A DNA stretch of 64,000 nucleotides. It comes from Ruminococcaceae bacterium BL-6 (lineage in GTDB: Bacteria; Bacillota; Clostridia; Oscillospirales; Acutalibacteraceae). Below, in pieces: positions 1 through 8,119 of this stretch. The stretch is taken from the NCBI GenBank assembly GCA_902810075.1, contig LR778135.1:1178001-1242000 (forward strand). The letters are read 5' to 3'. The position numbers were made by a program, and so were the translations under genes. Each line of letters begins with the position of its first letter. The first letter of the stretch is position 1. The notes under the pieces were generated by a model, which saw nothing but the letters and a program-made list of their open reading frames with translations, was not told the origin of the DNA and did not search any database.

Positions 1-845
1 GCGGCGAGGGAGGTGATCACGCTGGAATCCAGCCCGCCCGAAAGGAACGTGCACAGCGGGACATCCGAGACGAGCTGGCGCTCCACCGTGTCCTGAAGCA
101 GGCCGCGCACATGCGCGACGGTGTCTTCATAGCTCTCCTCGTGTTCATGGCTTTCCAGCTTGAAATAAGGATAGGTGCGCAGCCCGTCGCGGTCGAAAAC
201 GGCGGAATAGCCGGGCCTGAGCTCCAGGATGTTTTTGAACACGCCGTTCCCGGCGGTCCTTGCGGGGCCAAGCCCGAAGACTTCGCACAAACCTTCGCGG
301 CCGAGCGCCGGGTTGACGCCGGGATATTCAAACAGGGCCTTGATTTCGGACGCGAACACAAGGCGGCCGTTCACCGAGGTGTAGAACAGGGGCTTCACGC
401 CGAACCGGTCCCGGCAGAGAAATGTACAGCCGCGCCGTTCGTCATCCACGGCAAAAGCGAAAATGCCGTTGAGCTTTTCCGAGCAGAACGGTCCGAACTG
501 CATGTAGCAGTTCAAAAGAACTTCCGTATCGCTGTGAGACTCAAACCGGCAGCCCAAAAGCTCCAGCTCCCGGCGCAGCTCGTCGGCGTTGTATAATTCG
601 CCGTTGTAGGTAATGGTGTAGCGGCAGCCATCCTGTACGCGGCTCATCGGCTGCTTTCCGCCTTCGATGTCGACGACGGCCAGGCGCGCGTGGGCGAACG
701 CCGCATGGCCGGAAACATGGATTCCGGACTCATCCGGTCCGCGGTGCTTCAGCCGGTTTCCCATCCGCCGGACCAGGGCTCCCCACAGGGGAGCTTCGTC
801 GCTCAGGCTGTCCTGGTAGTCGCAGAATCCCGCAATTCCACACAT
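1..845 (-). CDS. asnB: Asparagine synthase (glutamine-hydrolysing), N-terminal part, runs off the window
   Basis: Makes asparagine from aspartate, using ATP and ammonia released from glutamine. The ORF begins MCGIAGFCDY, so the catalytic cysteine of the class II glutamine amidotransferase domain is residue 2; RHRGPDESG follows at about residues 34-42. The synthetase domain has started by the window edge, with the pyrophosphate-binding motif SGGLDSS near residue 270. About 281 codons are visible and the rest lies beyond position 1. The start is fixed because Cys2 must become N-terminal. The gene reads away from everything else shown here. AsnB is the best call; an amidotransferase-type paralogue cannot be excluded without the C-terminus. 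Confidence 0.93.
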   Translation of the reverse strand, partial: MCGIAGFCDYQDSLSDEAPLWGALVRRMGNRLKHRGPDESGIHVSGHAAFAHARLAVVDIEGGKQPMSRVQDGCRYTITYNGELYNADELRRELELLGCRFESHSDTEVLLNCYMQFGPFCSEKLNGIFAFAVDDERRGCTFLCRDRFGVKPLFYTSVNGRLVFASEIKALFEYPGVNPALGREGLCEVFGLGPARTAGNGVFKNILELRPGYSAVFDRDGLRTYPYFKLESHEHEESYEDTVAHVRGLLQDTVERQLVSDVPLCTFLSGGLDSSVITSLA

Positions 846-1093
846 TCAGATCCCTCATTTCTCATAAGCATTGTTCGGTTGGTTCTCTGCTATTATATGA
901 GAAAAGAAAATTATGGTTCGAATCAGGCCTTGTTTGCCAAAGGGCAACGATTGGGCGGTTGTCCACTCTCCCGGGAAGGGAGGTGGTGTGCGTGGAGTCG
1001 TGCGCATCCTTTTATTGCATGCAAAGAGTGAGCGCGGCACCGGGGCCCCCGGAGAGGCTTCCGGGACGGACTTTGCCGCGCCCGAATTTTTGA

Positions 1094-1651
1094 TTATTTT
1101 TTTTCCTTTTCCTGCTCCGCTACCTTCTGGAGGGAAAGCTCGCTGATGATCCGCTCGGCGGCGGTGCGCCTGGCGGAGGCCTCGATGGAGAGGATGGTGG
1201 CGAGGCGGAGCAGTTCGCCGTCGCCCCGGGCGGCCGTTTCGGCCACGCGGGAGCAAACCTCTTTCACGGCGGAAAACTGCGCCGAGCGGAAATTTTCGTA
1301 AAGCTCCCGCTTTTCCCCTTCGCCGCGCGCGTCTTCCAGAAGCTTCGCGATATCCGGGATGGACAGCACCTGCTTGAGAATGCAGATGACGGTCAGCATG
1401 GCCAGATGATCCCTGCCGTATTTCTTTTTGTCGGGGCGCTCCAGCACGCCGGCCTTCACATAGTTGTTGATCATGCTGGAGGTCAGGAGAGCCGTGTTTT
1501 CGTCGCGCTCGAACAGATGAAGCTGGCCGTTCATATAGGTGATGACCTGATCCATATAAAGGTAGATCTCGGGCATCCGGTCCCATTCGGCGGTGCTGTG
1601 CGAATCCATTTCGCGCGTCCATTCAAGAATCCTGTCCGATGCTTCTCCCAT
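1094..1651 (-). CDS. DUF1836 family protein
   Basis: A 185-residue protein resembling the DUF1836 family of Firmicutes. It has a conserved segment at about residues 26-60 (MPEIYLYMDQVITYMN) followed by a MerR-like stretch, INNYVKAGVLERPDKKKYGR, at about 61-80, and then helices. This resembles a winged-helix DNA-binding fold, so a regulatory role is plausible but unproven. Its start lies 4 bp after the stop of the upstream AraC regulator, so the two are probably one transcript. The C-terminus is rich in Lys and Glu. Confidence 0.7.
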   Translation of the reverse strand: MGEASDRILEWTREMDSHSTAEWDRMPEIYLYMDQVITYMNGQLHLFERDENTALLTSSMINNYVKAGVLERPDKKKYGRDHLAMLTVICILKQVLSIPDIAKLLEDARGEGEKRELYENFRSAQFSAVKEVCSRVAETAARGDGELLRLATILSIEASARRTAAERIISELSLQKVAEQEKEKK

Positions 1652-1655
1652 GTTC

Positions 1656-2504
1656 TCACTTCCTGTTCTCGGGCTCCGCCGTTTCCGCGTACCGGCTGGG
1701 GGGAATCCCTTTTTGTTTTTTGAATACCCGCGAAAAATAAAGCTGGTCGGAAAAACCCGTGGAATAGGCGGCTTCCCCGACGGATAGATTTTCGTTTTTC
1801 AGAAGGGCCGCCGCCTTGTTGATGCGGTAGCGCGTCAGATATTCGTTCGGCGGCATCGAAATATGCTCCATGAACAGCCGGTACAGATGGCTCCGGCTGA
1901 TTCCGACGTTCGCGGCGATCTGCCCGATGTCAAGATCATCCCGCGAATAGTTGAAGTCGATGAACTGGATCGAACGCTGAACGTATTCGTAGCCGTTTTT
2001 CTTCTGGGAATCATGGCCGCCGAACCGCTTCATCAGCGCGGAAAGAAAAACCAGGAGCGCGGCGGTCATCCGGGCTTCGTCACAGGGGCTCGGCCCGGTG
2101 GTGCGGTAAATATCCATCAGAAGATTCTGAAGCTCGTCGTCCCTGTCGTAATGGAACAGGGGAGCTTCCAGGGAAAGGCCCGTTTCGCTCACCAGCCGGC
2201 CCGCATCCGTTCCGTTGAACCCTACCCAGCAGTATTCCCAGGGGTCCTCATGGTCCGCCTGGTACGAAGAGATGCAGCTCGGCACGACCAGAAAGCCGTC
2301 TCCTGCGGAAAGGGAATAATGCTTTTTTCCGCTGTCGAATTTTCCCTTCCCGGACAGGATGTAATGGATCAGGTAATGATCCCGCACGCCCGGCCCCCAG
2401 GAATGGTCCGGTCCGCAGCGCTGCAGACCGCAGCGGTATACCGCAAGGCCAAGGTTGTGGTGGTAAGGAGTGCGGAAAGAGCGTTTGAATTCTTCGTTCG
2501 TCAT
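1656..2504 (-). CDS. AraC family transcriptional regulator with cupin sensor domain
   Basis: A 282-residue regulator. Residues about 20-150 form an AraC-type ligand-binding cupin (HYILSGKGKFDSG, then GDGFLVVPSCISSYQ), and residues about 180-275 carry the two helix-turn-helix motifs (IGQIAANVGISRSHLYRLF and GEAAYSTGFSDQLYFSRVFKK). The family usually binds a sugar or related ligand and controls neighbouring catabolic genes. No sugar gene is adjacent here, so the target is unknown. It is the first gene of a two-gene reverse-strand unit with the DUF1836 protein. Confidence 0.85.
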   Translation of the reverse strand: MTNEEFKRSFRTPYHHNLGLAVYRCGLQRCGPDHSWGPGVRDHYLIHYILSGKGKFDSGKKHYSLSAGDGFLVVPSCISSYQADHEDPWEYCWVGFNGTDAGRLVSETGLSLEAPLFHYDRDDELQNLLMDIYRTTGPSPCDEARMTAALLVFLSALMKRFGGHDSQKKNGYEYVQRSIQFIDFNYSRDDLDIGQIAANVGISRSHLYRLFMEHISMPPNEYLTRYRINKAAALLKNENLSVGEAAYSTGFSDQLYFSRVFKKQKGIPPSRYAETAEPENRK

Positions 2505-2620
2505 GATTGATTCCTCTTTGCAGTACCTGCAGCCGAATGATTTTCTTATATTATAAGGCTGGAACCGCCTGAATGCAATCCCAACGGGGATTCGGGAAAA
2601 TAATTTGGCTGCGAAAGGAA

Positions 2621-2649
2621 TTGAAATTACCCGAGGAATCGTTTATAAT
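2621..2649 (+). promoter_or_regulatory. Vegetative promoter for the OadG-like gene
   Basis: TTGAAA (2621-2626) and a perfect TATAAT (2644-2649) are 17 bp apart. Transcription would start near 2656, leaving a leader of about 170 nt before the gene at 2828. Confidence 0.65.
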
Positions 2650-2655
2650 AAAAGG

Positions 2656-2795
2656 CAATGAAAAAAGGCGGCGGCTTGCCGGCCGCCCAAAGGATTCTTT
2701 TGGGCCGGGTCTCGTTTGAACCATCAGGAAAACCAGTCTGTTTCGGATGAAATTGCACCGCTTTTTTATGGATCGAACAGGGCCCGGAATATTGC
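2656..2795 (+). promoter_or_regulatory. Structured 5' leader, candidate cis-regulatory RNA (copy 1)
   Basis: The leader holds a GC-rich hairpin (GGCGGCGGCTTGCC then GGCCGCC, about 2665-2685) and then GTTTGAACCAT (about 2714-2724), which can pair with ATGGATCGAAC (about 2767-2777) across a long apical arm. The same order of blocks, with compensating differences, occurs in the cysK leader at about 9430-9512: GCTTGCCGG, a pyrimidine run, GTTTGAACCATC, a GAAA-containing arm, TTTTTATGG-TC-AAC and AGGGC. I do not recognise a named riboswitch class. Regulation of translation or termination is an inference. Confidence 0.45.
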
Positions 2796-2827
2796 CTGGA
2801 ATATTTTTAGGAAACGGAGAGGGTAAC

Positions 2828-3223
2828 ATGGATGTTGAGCAGCAGATCGGAACGGCTTTACTGATTTTGGGGATCGGACTTGCCGTTCTTTTCATCGCGG
2901 TGGTCGCCCTGATCGTCATGGTCAGAAAAATTGCCGCTGAAAAAACGCCGGCGCAGCCGGAAAAGGTGCACCGTATCGTGGTGCCACAGGCCGTCCCGGT
3001 GCGGGCCGCCGTTCCCGCGCAGCCTGTGGTGCAGGAAGGGATTCCCGGCGCTGTGGTCGCCGCGATCGCCGGAGCGGTTTGGGCGGTTTACGGGCAGGGA
3101 GCTTCCTCCATCCGCGAAATCAGGCGGGAGGAGACTGCTGCCGCGCCCGTCGGGCGCTGTGCGCATCCGGCCCGCTCCGCGTGGGCGGCCGCCGGCCTGC
3201 TGGAAAGCACCCACCCCTTCTGA
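2828..3223 (+). CDS. OadG-like small membrane protein (sodium-pump decarboxylase gamma-type)
   Basis: A 131-residue protein with one N-terminal membrane helix at about residues 10-35 (LLILGIGLAVLFIAVVALIV). A Pro/Ala-rich linker follows, then a C-terminal segment with GAVVAAIAGAVWAVYG and an ending of the type SAWAAAGLLESTHPF. This pattern matches OadG/gamma subunits of biotin-dependent Na+-pumping decarboxylases, which stabilise the membrane complex. No alpha or beta subunit is adjacent, so it is an orphan here. The start at 2828 follows GGAGAGGGTAAC. A terminator lies immediately downstream. Confidence 0.6.
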   Translation: MDVEQQIGTALLILGIGLAVLFIAVVALIVMVRKIAAEKTPAQPEKVHRIVVPQAVPVRAAVPAQPVVQEGIPGAVVAAIAGAVWAVYGQGASSIREIRREETAAAPVGRCAHPARSAWAAAGLLESTHPF

Positions 3224-3231
3224 AGCTGCAT

Positions 3232-3271
3232 AAAAATCCGCCGCCGGAAAGAACCGGAGGCGGATTTTTTT
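3232..3271 (+). terminator. Rho-independent terminator of the OadG-like gene
   Basis: The stem AAAAATCCGCC...GGCGGATTTTT has a short loop and a run of seven T. It begins 8 bp after the stop codon. Confidence 0.85.
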
Positions 3272-3336
3272 ACGCGTTCTTTCCGGCCGCCGGAGGAGTC
3301 CCACGGGGGCAGCCCGCCCGCCGGGCGCGTTGTCAT

Positions 3337-3365
3337 TTGCTATTCCGTCCCAAATGAGGTATAAT
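3337..3365 (+). promoter_or_regulatory. Promoter of pcrA
   Basis: TTGCTA (3337-3342) and TATAAT (3360-3365) are separated by 17 bp, about 80 bp before the pcrA start. Confidence 0.6.
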
Positions 3366-3447
3366 CAATTTAATACTTATCATTTCAAACGGCAAAAAGT
3401 GCAGAACAAACGTAGAAGAAAAACACGGCGGTGTAGGAGTGAGAGAC

Positions 3448-5718
3448 ATGAGGATACCGGAGACTTCCGTACCGAACGAAACGATCCTGAAACAGAATTT
3501 TTCAAAAATGAATCCGCGGCAGCAGGAGGCTATCAGATACCAGGATGGCCCCCTGTTGATTTTGGCGGGTGCCGGCAGCGGGAAAACGACCGTGCTGGTC
3601 AACCGGATCGCCAGCCTGATCTGTCGGGAAAAAGCCTGCAAACCCTGGCAGGTCATGGCGATTACGTTTACGAACAAGGCGGCGGGCGAGCTGAAGGACA
3701 GGCTCGCGGCGATGCTGGGCGAGCAGGGGAATGAGGTATGGGCCTCCACGTTCCACTCGGCCTGCTCGCGCATTCTGCGGCGCAACGGGGACCGGCTCGG
3801 TTACACGTCCCATTTCACCATTTACGATACCGACGATTCGCGCCGGCTGATGAAGGAATGCCAGAAGCTGCTGAACATAGAAGAGAAGGCTTTTCCGCCG
3901 AAATCCATTCTGGCGGAGATCGGGCACGCGAAGGATTCGCTGATCGGCCCGGACGAGTTTGCGAACCAGACCGGGGGCGATTTCCGGCTGGAGCAGATCG
4001 CGAAAGCCTACCGTCTGTATCAGAGCCGCATGAAAGAGGCCGATGCGATGGATTTCGACGACCTGATCTGCAACGCGGTGCGGCTTTTCGAGGAAAACCC
4101 CGATGTGCTGGATTATTACCAGAACCGGATCCGGTATATCATGGTGGATGAATATCAGGATACGAACCACGCGCAGTATGTTTTTGTCTCCCTGCTCGCA
4201 AAAAAGGAGAGAAACCTCTGCGTGGTGGGCGACGACGACCAGAGCATCTATAAATTCCGCGGCGCGACGATCGAAAACATCCTGAGCTTTGAAAAATCCT
4301 TTCCCGGCGCCAAGGTGATCCGGCTGGAACAGAATTACCGTTCCACGAAGACGATCCTGAACGCCGCCAACGCGGTGATCGCGAACAACCAGCAGAGGAA
4401 GGGGAAGACGCTTTGGACGGACAACCCCGAGGGGGAGAAGATTTCGTTCCACACGGCTTACAGCGAGCAGGATGAGGCGAATTTCATCTCGACGCATATT
4501 CTGGAGGAGGTGGCGAAGGGCCGCCGCTATTCGGATTTTGCCGTGTTGTACCGCATGAACTCGCAGTCGAACGTGCTGGAAAAGGTGTTCGTCAAATCCG
4601 GGATCCCTTACCGGATCATCGGCGGCGTGCGCTTTTACGACCGCAAGGAGATCCGCGACATGCTCGCCTACCTGAGCGTCGTCAACAACCCCTCCGACGA
4701 GATCCGCCTGCGCCGGATCATCAACCAGCCCAAGCGCTCCATCGGGGACAAAACCATCGCCCAGGCGACCGAGATCGCCCGCACGCTGGGCGAGCCGCTG
4801 TTCGACGTCATCTGCCACGCGGATGAATTTGAGTCGCTCCGGCGGACATCCCCGAAGCTTCTGGCGTTTGCCGGGCTGATCCGGGAAATGATGGATGTGG
4901 CGAACGACCAGTCGAAGTCGCTGAACGATCTGTATCAGTTTATCCTGAAAAAAACGAATTATATCGACTCGCTGAAAAATGAGAACGAGGATTCGCAGGA
5001 GCGCGTGGAGAACATCAACGAGCTGGCGTCCAGCCTGATCAAGTATGAGGAGGAGAACGAGGATGCCAGCCTTTACGGATTCCTTGAGGAGGTCTCCCTT
5101 TTTACCGACATCGACAACTTCGACGCCGAGGCGGACCGCGTGGTGCTGATGACGATGCACTCCGCGAAGGGGCTGGAGTTCCCGGTCGTTTTTCTGCCCG
5201 GCATGGAAGAGGGAATCTTCCCGGGGCTGCAGGCCATCTACAACCCATCCGAAGTGGAGGAGGAGCGCCGGCTCGCCTATGTAGCCATCACCAGGGCCAA
5301 AGAAAAGCTCTTCCTCAGCAACGCGGAAAGCCGCATGATCTTCGGCTCCACCTCGCGCAACAAGCCGTCGCGCTTTCTGAGCGAAATCCCGGATGAGCTT
5401 TTGGTACATACGCGTTCCCGCGCGTGGAAAAAGCCCCAGCCCGGCACCGAGCTCCCCACGCCCGCCTGCGAGATCCGCGCGGTTTCCATCAGCGCGGCGC
5501 GCAACTTCGGGCCCGTCGGCTTTCCCAAAAAGCCGACGAAAGAGGTGTTCCATCCCGGCGACAGCGTGGAGCACAAAACGTTTGGAACCGGCATGATCCT
5601 TTCCGTTTCCCCCATGGGGAACGATACGCTTCTCGAAATTGCGTTCGACCGGGTGGGCACCAAAAAGCTGATGTCCAATTTTGCCCGGCTGAAAAAGACC
5701 GAAGCAAAATCGTGCTGA
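3448..5718 (+). CDS. pcrA: UvrD/Rep-type 3'-5' DNA helicase PcrA
   Basis: ATP-dependent helicase of superfamily 1A that unwinds DNA during repair and plasmid or phage replication and clears RecA from DNA. The 756-residue protein has the Q motif (MNPRQQEAI, 21-29), Walker A (GAGSGKTT, 41-48), motif II VDEYQDTNH at about 230, GDDDQSIYKFRGA, and motifs V-VI (MTMHSAKGLEFPVV and VAITRAKEKL). The tail ends in a PcrA-type segment (HKTFGTGMIL). Length and motif order match the family. I chose ATG 3448, 8 bp after AGGAG; the in-frame GTG at 3439 overlaps the ribosome-binding site. It has its own promoter, and the interrupted gene starts 82 bp downstream. Confidence 0.95.
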   Translation: MRIPETSVPNETILKQNFSKMNPRQQEAIRYQDGPLLILAGAGSGKTTVLVNRIASLICREKACKPWQVMAITFTNKAAGELKDRLAAMLGEQGNEVWASTFHSACSRILRRNGDRLGYTSHFTIYDTDDSRRLMKECQKLLNIEEKAFPPKSILAEIGHAKDSLIGPDEFANQTGGDFRLEQIAKAYRLYQSRMKEADAMDFDDLICNAVRLFEENPDVLDYYQNRIRYIMVDEYQDTNHAQYVFVSLLAKKERNLCVVGDDDQSIYKFRGATIENILSFEKSFPGAKVIRLEQNYRSTKTILNAANAVIANNQQRKGKTLWTDNPEGEKISFHTAYSEQDEANFISTHILEEVAKGRRYSDFAVLYRMNSQSNVLEKVFVKSGIPYRIIGGVRFYDRKEIRDMLAYLSVVNNPSDEIRLRRIINQPKRSIGDKTIAQATEIARTLGEPLFDVICHADEFESLRRTSPKLLAFAGLIREMMDVANDQSKSLNDLYQFILKKTNYIDSLKNENEDSQERVENINELASSLIKYEEENEDASLYGFLEEVSLFTDIDNFDAEADRVVLMTMHSAKGLEFPVVFLPGMEEGIFPGLQAIYNPSEVEEERRLAYVAITRAKEKLFLSNAESRMIFGSTSRNKPSRFLSEIPDELLVHTRSRAWKKPQPGTELPTPACEIRAVSISAARNFGPVGFPKKPTKEVFHPGDSVEHKTFGTGMILSVSPMGNDTLLEIAFDRVGTKKLMSNFARLKKTEAKSC

Positions 5719-5731
5719 CGATTATAATGTA

Positions 5732-5758
5732 ACAAAAATAATTTTAAACCATAAAATA
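5732..5758 (+). promoter_or_regulatory. Possible sigma-K-like promoter of the interrupted gene
   Basis: AC at 5732-5733, a 16-bp gap, and CATAAAATA at 5750-5758 fit the mother-cell sigma-K pattern (AC, N16-17, CATANNNTA). The region is AT-rich, so a chance match is quite possible. The start codon at 5801 follows AGGAGGA. Confidence 0.3.
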
Positions 5759-5800
5759 TTAAAGAGAACATGGAAATCAACCTGTTAGGAGGAACATTTT

Positions 5801-5989
5801 ATGGCCCAAGATTTTGATACCGCGACGGAAGAGCGCGGCGCAGGATCCTTTAAAGAAGCAGTATGTATCGACGCGATGCGTATTTATGACTCCTGCTGTG
5901 AAAGGGAATGTTCCGGCTGTCAGAAAAAGGGCGGAAAAAAGATTTCCAGGCGGAACTCGTTCGGCCTGGCGCCTTTCTCTTTGCTGTAA
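5801..5989 (+). CDS. Interrupted conserved cysteine-rich protein, 5' part
   Basis: The ORF starts at ATG 5801 behind a strong AGGAGGA and reads MAQDFDTATEERGAG, then FKEAVCIDAMRIYDSCC at about residues 17-33. From codon 34 it enters the inserted element and ends at a stop at 5989 after 62 residues, 29 of them encoded by the element. The missing remainder lies at 8412-9119. Joining codon 33 (TGT, 5897-5899) to GAT at 8412 gives YDSCCDKDCLEDLRV and one continuous 268-codon ORF. I know no function for this family. The cysteine pairs and strong conservation suggest a structural protein. A spore role is only an inference from the promoter and the skin-like arrangement. Confidence 0.75.
   Translation: MAQDFDTATEERGAGSFKEAVCIDAMRIYDSCCERECSGCQKKGGKKISRRNSFGLAPFSLL
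5877..5925 (+). other. Predicted attL of the serine-recombinase element
   Basis: Host-gene sequence up to 5899 meets element sequence from 5902, with the presumed crossover dinucleotide GA at 5900-5901. The element-side arm contains TGTTCCGGCTGTCA (5909-5922), which mirrors the arm in attR. Confidence 0.6.
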
Positions 5990-7392
5990 ACGATCTTTTC
6001 GATCAGCGACTTCAGCAGCAGGTTTTTTCCATGTGCATCCATCGCGGCATAAAGCTCTTCCAGAGATTCGGGGAAGGGCTTTTCGGCTTCGTGGCTTTCC
6101 GGTCCGCCGGGCGAATTCCGCCCGGCGGATTCCAGTTTCTCCAGCTTTTTCCGAAGAAGCTCCCGGCGGGCCAGAAAGATGTCGGGGGTGTAAACGCCTT
6201 GCTCCAGCAGGTCATGCAGGCGTTCCATCTGACGGAGAAGGTTTTGCCTGCCGGCTTCCAGATTTTCCCGCCCGCTTTCCGCCTCTTTTTCGGGGAGCGC
6301 GGAAATCTGCAGTTCCAGGGGGCCGAGCTGCTCTTTCACAGCCTTCAGCACGGCGTCCTCCACGGCGTGCAGAGGGCTTGCGGTCATGCAGCCGCGCTTC
6401 TGGCAGATCAGGTAGGCCTCCCCGTCCCTGAGAGGCCGCCGCTGCATCGGGGCGCCGCAATTTTTGCAGAACACGAGCCCGGCCAGCGGATTTTCCAGCG
6501 GCCCGGCGTTTGCGGGCGGGCGTATTTTCCGCCCGATCCTTTCCTGGGTGCGTCCGAACAGGCTTTCCGGGATGATGGGCGGGTGGATTCCGTCGGCGAC
6601 GATCCACTTTTCCCGCGGCGCCGGGACGGTTTTGATCGTGCGGGCTTCCCCGGTGCCCCTGCGCGCGCGCATTTTCCGGTTCCAGACGATTTTTCCGGCA
6701 TAGACGGGGTTGCGAAGGATCTTCATGACGGACGTCCTCCCGAACTGTTCGGCGCGGCGCGGCTTCGCGCCCATCGCGTTCAGCGTATCGGCGATGCGCT
6801 GGCAGCCGAATCCCCGCTCGGTGTAAAGGGAGAAGATCAGGCGCACCAGCCCGGCTTCATCCTCCTTCACCGCAAGGGTCGGCCGTTTGCCCCGATAAGC
6901 CCGCTCGTAGCCGTAGGGCGGGTTTGCGACGTATCCGCCGTCCTCGATCGTGCGGCGGATCCCGCGCTGCATCCGGCGCTTGATAGCCTTGAGCTCCTGC
7001 CTTGCCAGAAACGATTCGAATTCGGAATAGGTTTCGTCCAGCTCGTCGTTCAGGTCGTACAGCTTGCGCGGGGTGATGATCCTCGTCCCGGAGCTTTTCA
7101 GGACCTCCAATATTCTGCCCTGGTCGCTCATGGCCCCGCGCCCGAGCCGGTCGATGTCCATGCAGAGGATCGCGTCGTACGCGCCGCGTCCAACTGCTTC
7201 CAGCAGCTTCAGCATTTCGGGCCGGGCGCTCAGGCTTTCGCCGGAAGCGACCTCTTCATAAACGTCGGCGACGGCAAGGCCGTTCCGTTCGGCAAATTCC
7301 GTCAGCGTTTCGCGGTGGCGCTTCAGCGTTTCTTCCTTGCTGAGCTCCTCCGCGCGGGATTTGCGCAGATACATGGCAACCTTCAATTTCAT
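5920..7392 (-). CDS. Large serine recombinase
   Basis: Site-specific integrase/excisionase of the serine family, 490 residues. The N-terminal resolvase domain has the catalytic serine in YLRKSR (Ser12) and the conserved DIDRLGRG at about 79-86. The recombinase domain follows at about 150-290 (NPPYGYER, RIADTLNAMGAKPR, ILRNPVYAGK). A zinc ribbon has Cys309, Cys312, Cys330 and Cys335, and a coiled coil lies at about 370-425. All parts of a working enzyme appear present. Its stop lies 20 bp inside the left boundary, so it reads toward attL. ATG 7392 was chosen over GTG 7395; both are weakly spaced from AGG. This enzyme class usually needs a directionality factor for excision. Confidence 0.93.
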   Translation of the reverse strand: MKLKVAMYLRKSRAEELSKEETLKRHRETLTEFAERNGLAVADVYEEVASGESLSARPEMLKLLEAVGRGAYDAILCMDIDRLGRGAMSDQGRILEVLKSSGTRIITPRKLYDLNDELDETYSEFESFLARQELKAIKRRMQRGIRRTIEDGGYVANPPYGYERAYRGKRPTLAVKEDEAGLVRLIFSLYTERGFGCQRIADTLNAMGAKPRRAEQFGRTSVMKILRNPVYAGKIVWNRKMRARRGTGEARTIKTVPAPREKWIVADGIHPPIIPESLFGRTQERIGRKIRPPANAGPLENPLAGLVFCKNCGAPMQRRPLRDGEAYLICQKRGCMTASPLHAVEDAVLKAVKEQLGPLELQISALPEKEAESGRENLEAGRQNLLRQMERLHDLLEQGVYTPDIFLARRELLRKKLEKLESAGRNSPGGPESHEAEKPFPESLEELYAAMDAHGKNLLLKSLIEKIVYSKEKGARPNEFRLEIFFPPFF

Positions 7393-7481
7393 CACCTGGT
7401 TTCCGTTTGTTTAGGCAGGAAAAAACGCGGACGCATAGGACAATCGCCGCCCTTCATATCCTGTCATCGGGGGCGGTCAAG

Positions 7482-7652
7482 ATGCGGGACAGGGGAGAGC
7501 CGGCCGTTTTTGTCCGGACCAGGCCGGGTTCCCCGCGGGAAATCGAAGGGAACCGCGAGCGGCTCCGGCTCGCGTGCGAAAGCGCGGCGGGCGCTCTGGC
7601 GGGGCGCGGCGCCGAGGTGCGGATCTGCTGGGAAGACGGGAAGAAGGGCTGA
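7482..7652 (+). CDS. Possible small ORF, divergent from the recombinase
   Basis: A 56-codon ORF (MRDRGEPAVFVRTRPG...) preceded by GGGGGCGG. The middle part, RERLRLACESAAGALAGRGAEV, looks helical and faintly resembles the start of a resolvase domain, but there is no catalytic serine. It could be a remnant, a small partner of the recombinase, or chance. Confidence 0.25.
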   Translation: MRDRGEPAVFVRTRPGSPREIEGNRERLRLACESAAGALAGRGAEVRICWEDGKKG

Positions 7653-7721
7653 AGCGCCGCGAAAAAAATCGCCCGGTTTCATCCTATGCGGGGCTGGCCG
7701 GTTTCATGGCAGAAACAAAGG

Positions 7722-7765
7722 AAAACCCGCGAAGCCCGGCTCGATCCCGGGACTTCGCGGGTTTT
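7722..7765. terminator. Bidirectional terminator inside the element
   Basis: A 13-bp stem (AAAACCCGCGAAG / CTTCGCGGGTTTT) with an extra inner CCCGG/CCGGG pairing. It lies 18 bp beyond the end of the 70-residue ORF on the reverse strand. Confidence 0.8.
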
Positions 7766-7783
7766 ATCCCGCAGCTTTCTTTT

Positions 7784-7996
7784 TTATTCGCGCGCGCATA
7801 AAAGCCGGTCGATCAGATTTTCAAGGATTTTCAAATCCCTGTCGTTCAGATCATCCAACAGGGCGATAATATCTTTTAATGCGTTTGCGCTTCTGCTGTT
7901 GCATCTGGTTCTGCTGCTTTCGCTGTCTCCGCCCGAACCGCATCCGGAGCTGCTGCCCGAAACCGCGCTGTCGTTGCTGTAACGGTATAAGCCCAT
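7784..7996 (-). CDS. Small Ser/Gly/Cys-rich protein of the element (70 aa)
   Basis: The ORF has a good ribosome-binding site (AAAGGAGAAAAAAT before ATG). Residues 1-38 are rich in Ser, Gly and Cys (GSSSGCGSGGDS). Residues 39-70 look like an amphipathic helical pair (ALKDIIALLDDLNDRDLKILEN). I do not recognise the family. Small size, position upstream of the recombinase on the same strand and a private terminator make it a candidate accessory or directionality factor, though this is inference. Confidence 0.6.
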   Translation of the reverse strand: MGLYRYSNDSAVSGSSSGCGSGGDSESSRTRCNSRSANALKDIIALLDDLNDRDLKILENLIDRLLCARE

Positions 7997-8065
7997 ATTT
8001 TTTCTCCTTTCGCTAAGAGACTGTTATATCATATGCAAATTTCTTTCGACATGGTATTTTTCGTT

Positions 8066-8119
8066 CAAGGCATAAAAAATCCGCCCTTTTCGAAAGAAGG
8101 GCGGATTTTTTATGCCTTG
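8066..8119. terminator. Long terminator hairpin overlapping the 3' end of the 61-aa ORF
   Basis: Two 23-nt arms (8066-8088 and 8097-8119) pair perfectly, with a loop of 8 nt. The core CCGCCCTT/AAGGGCGG is flanked by A6 and T6, so it can terminate in both directions. The right arm contains the last codons and stop of the reverse-strand ORF at 8110-8295. Confidence 0.8.

Noticed and set aside
3502..5574. 690-codon reverse-strand ORF opposite pcrA
   Set aside because: It mirrors a well-supported helicase gene in a GC-rich region, has no recognisable domain and is rich in Arg, Val and Leu, as antisense shadows are.
5908..7869. 653-codon forward ORF over the recombinase
   Set aside because: Antisense shadow of the serine recombinase, which has clear catalytic and zinc motifs.
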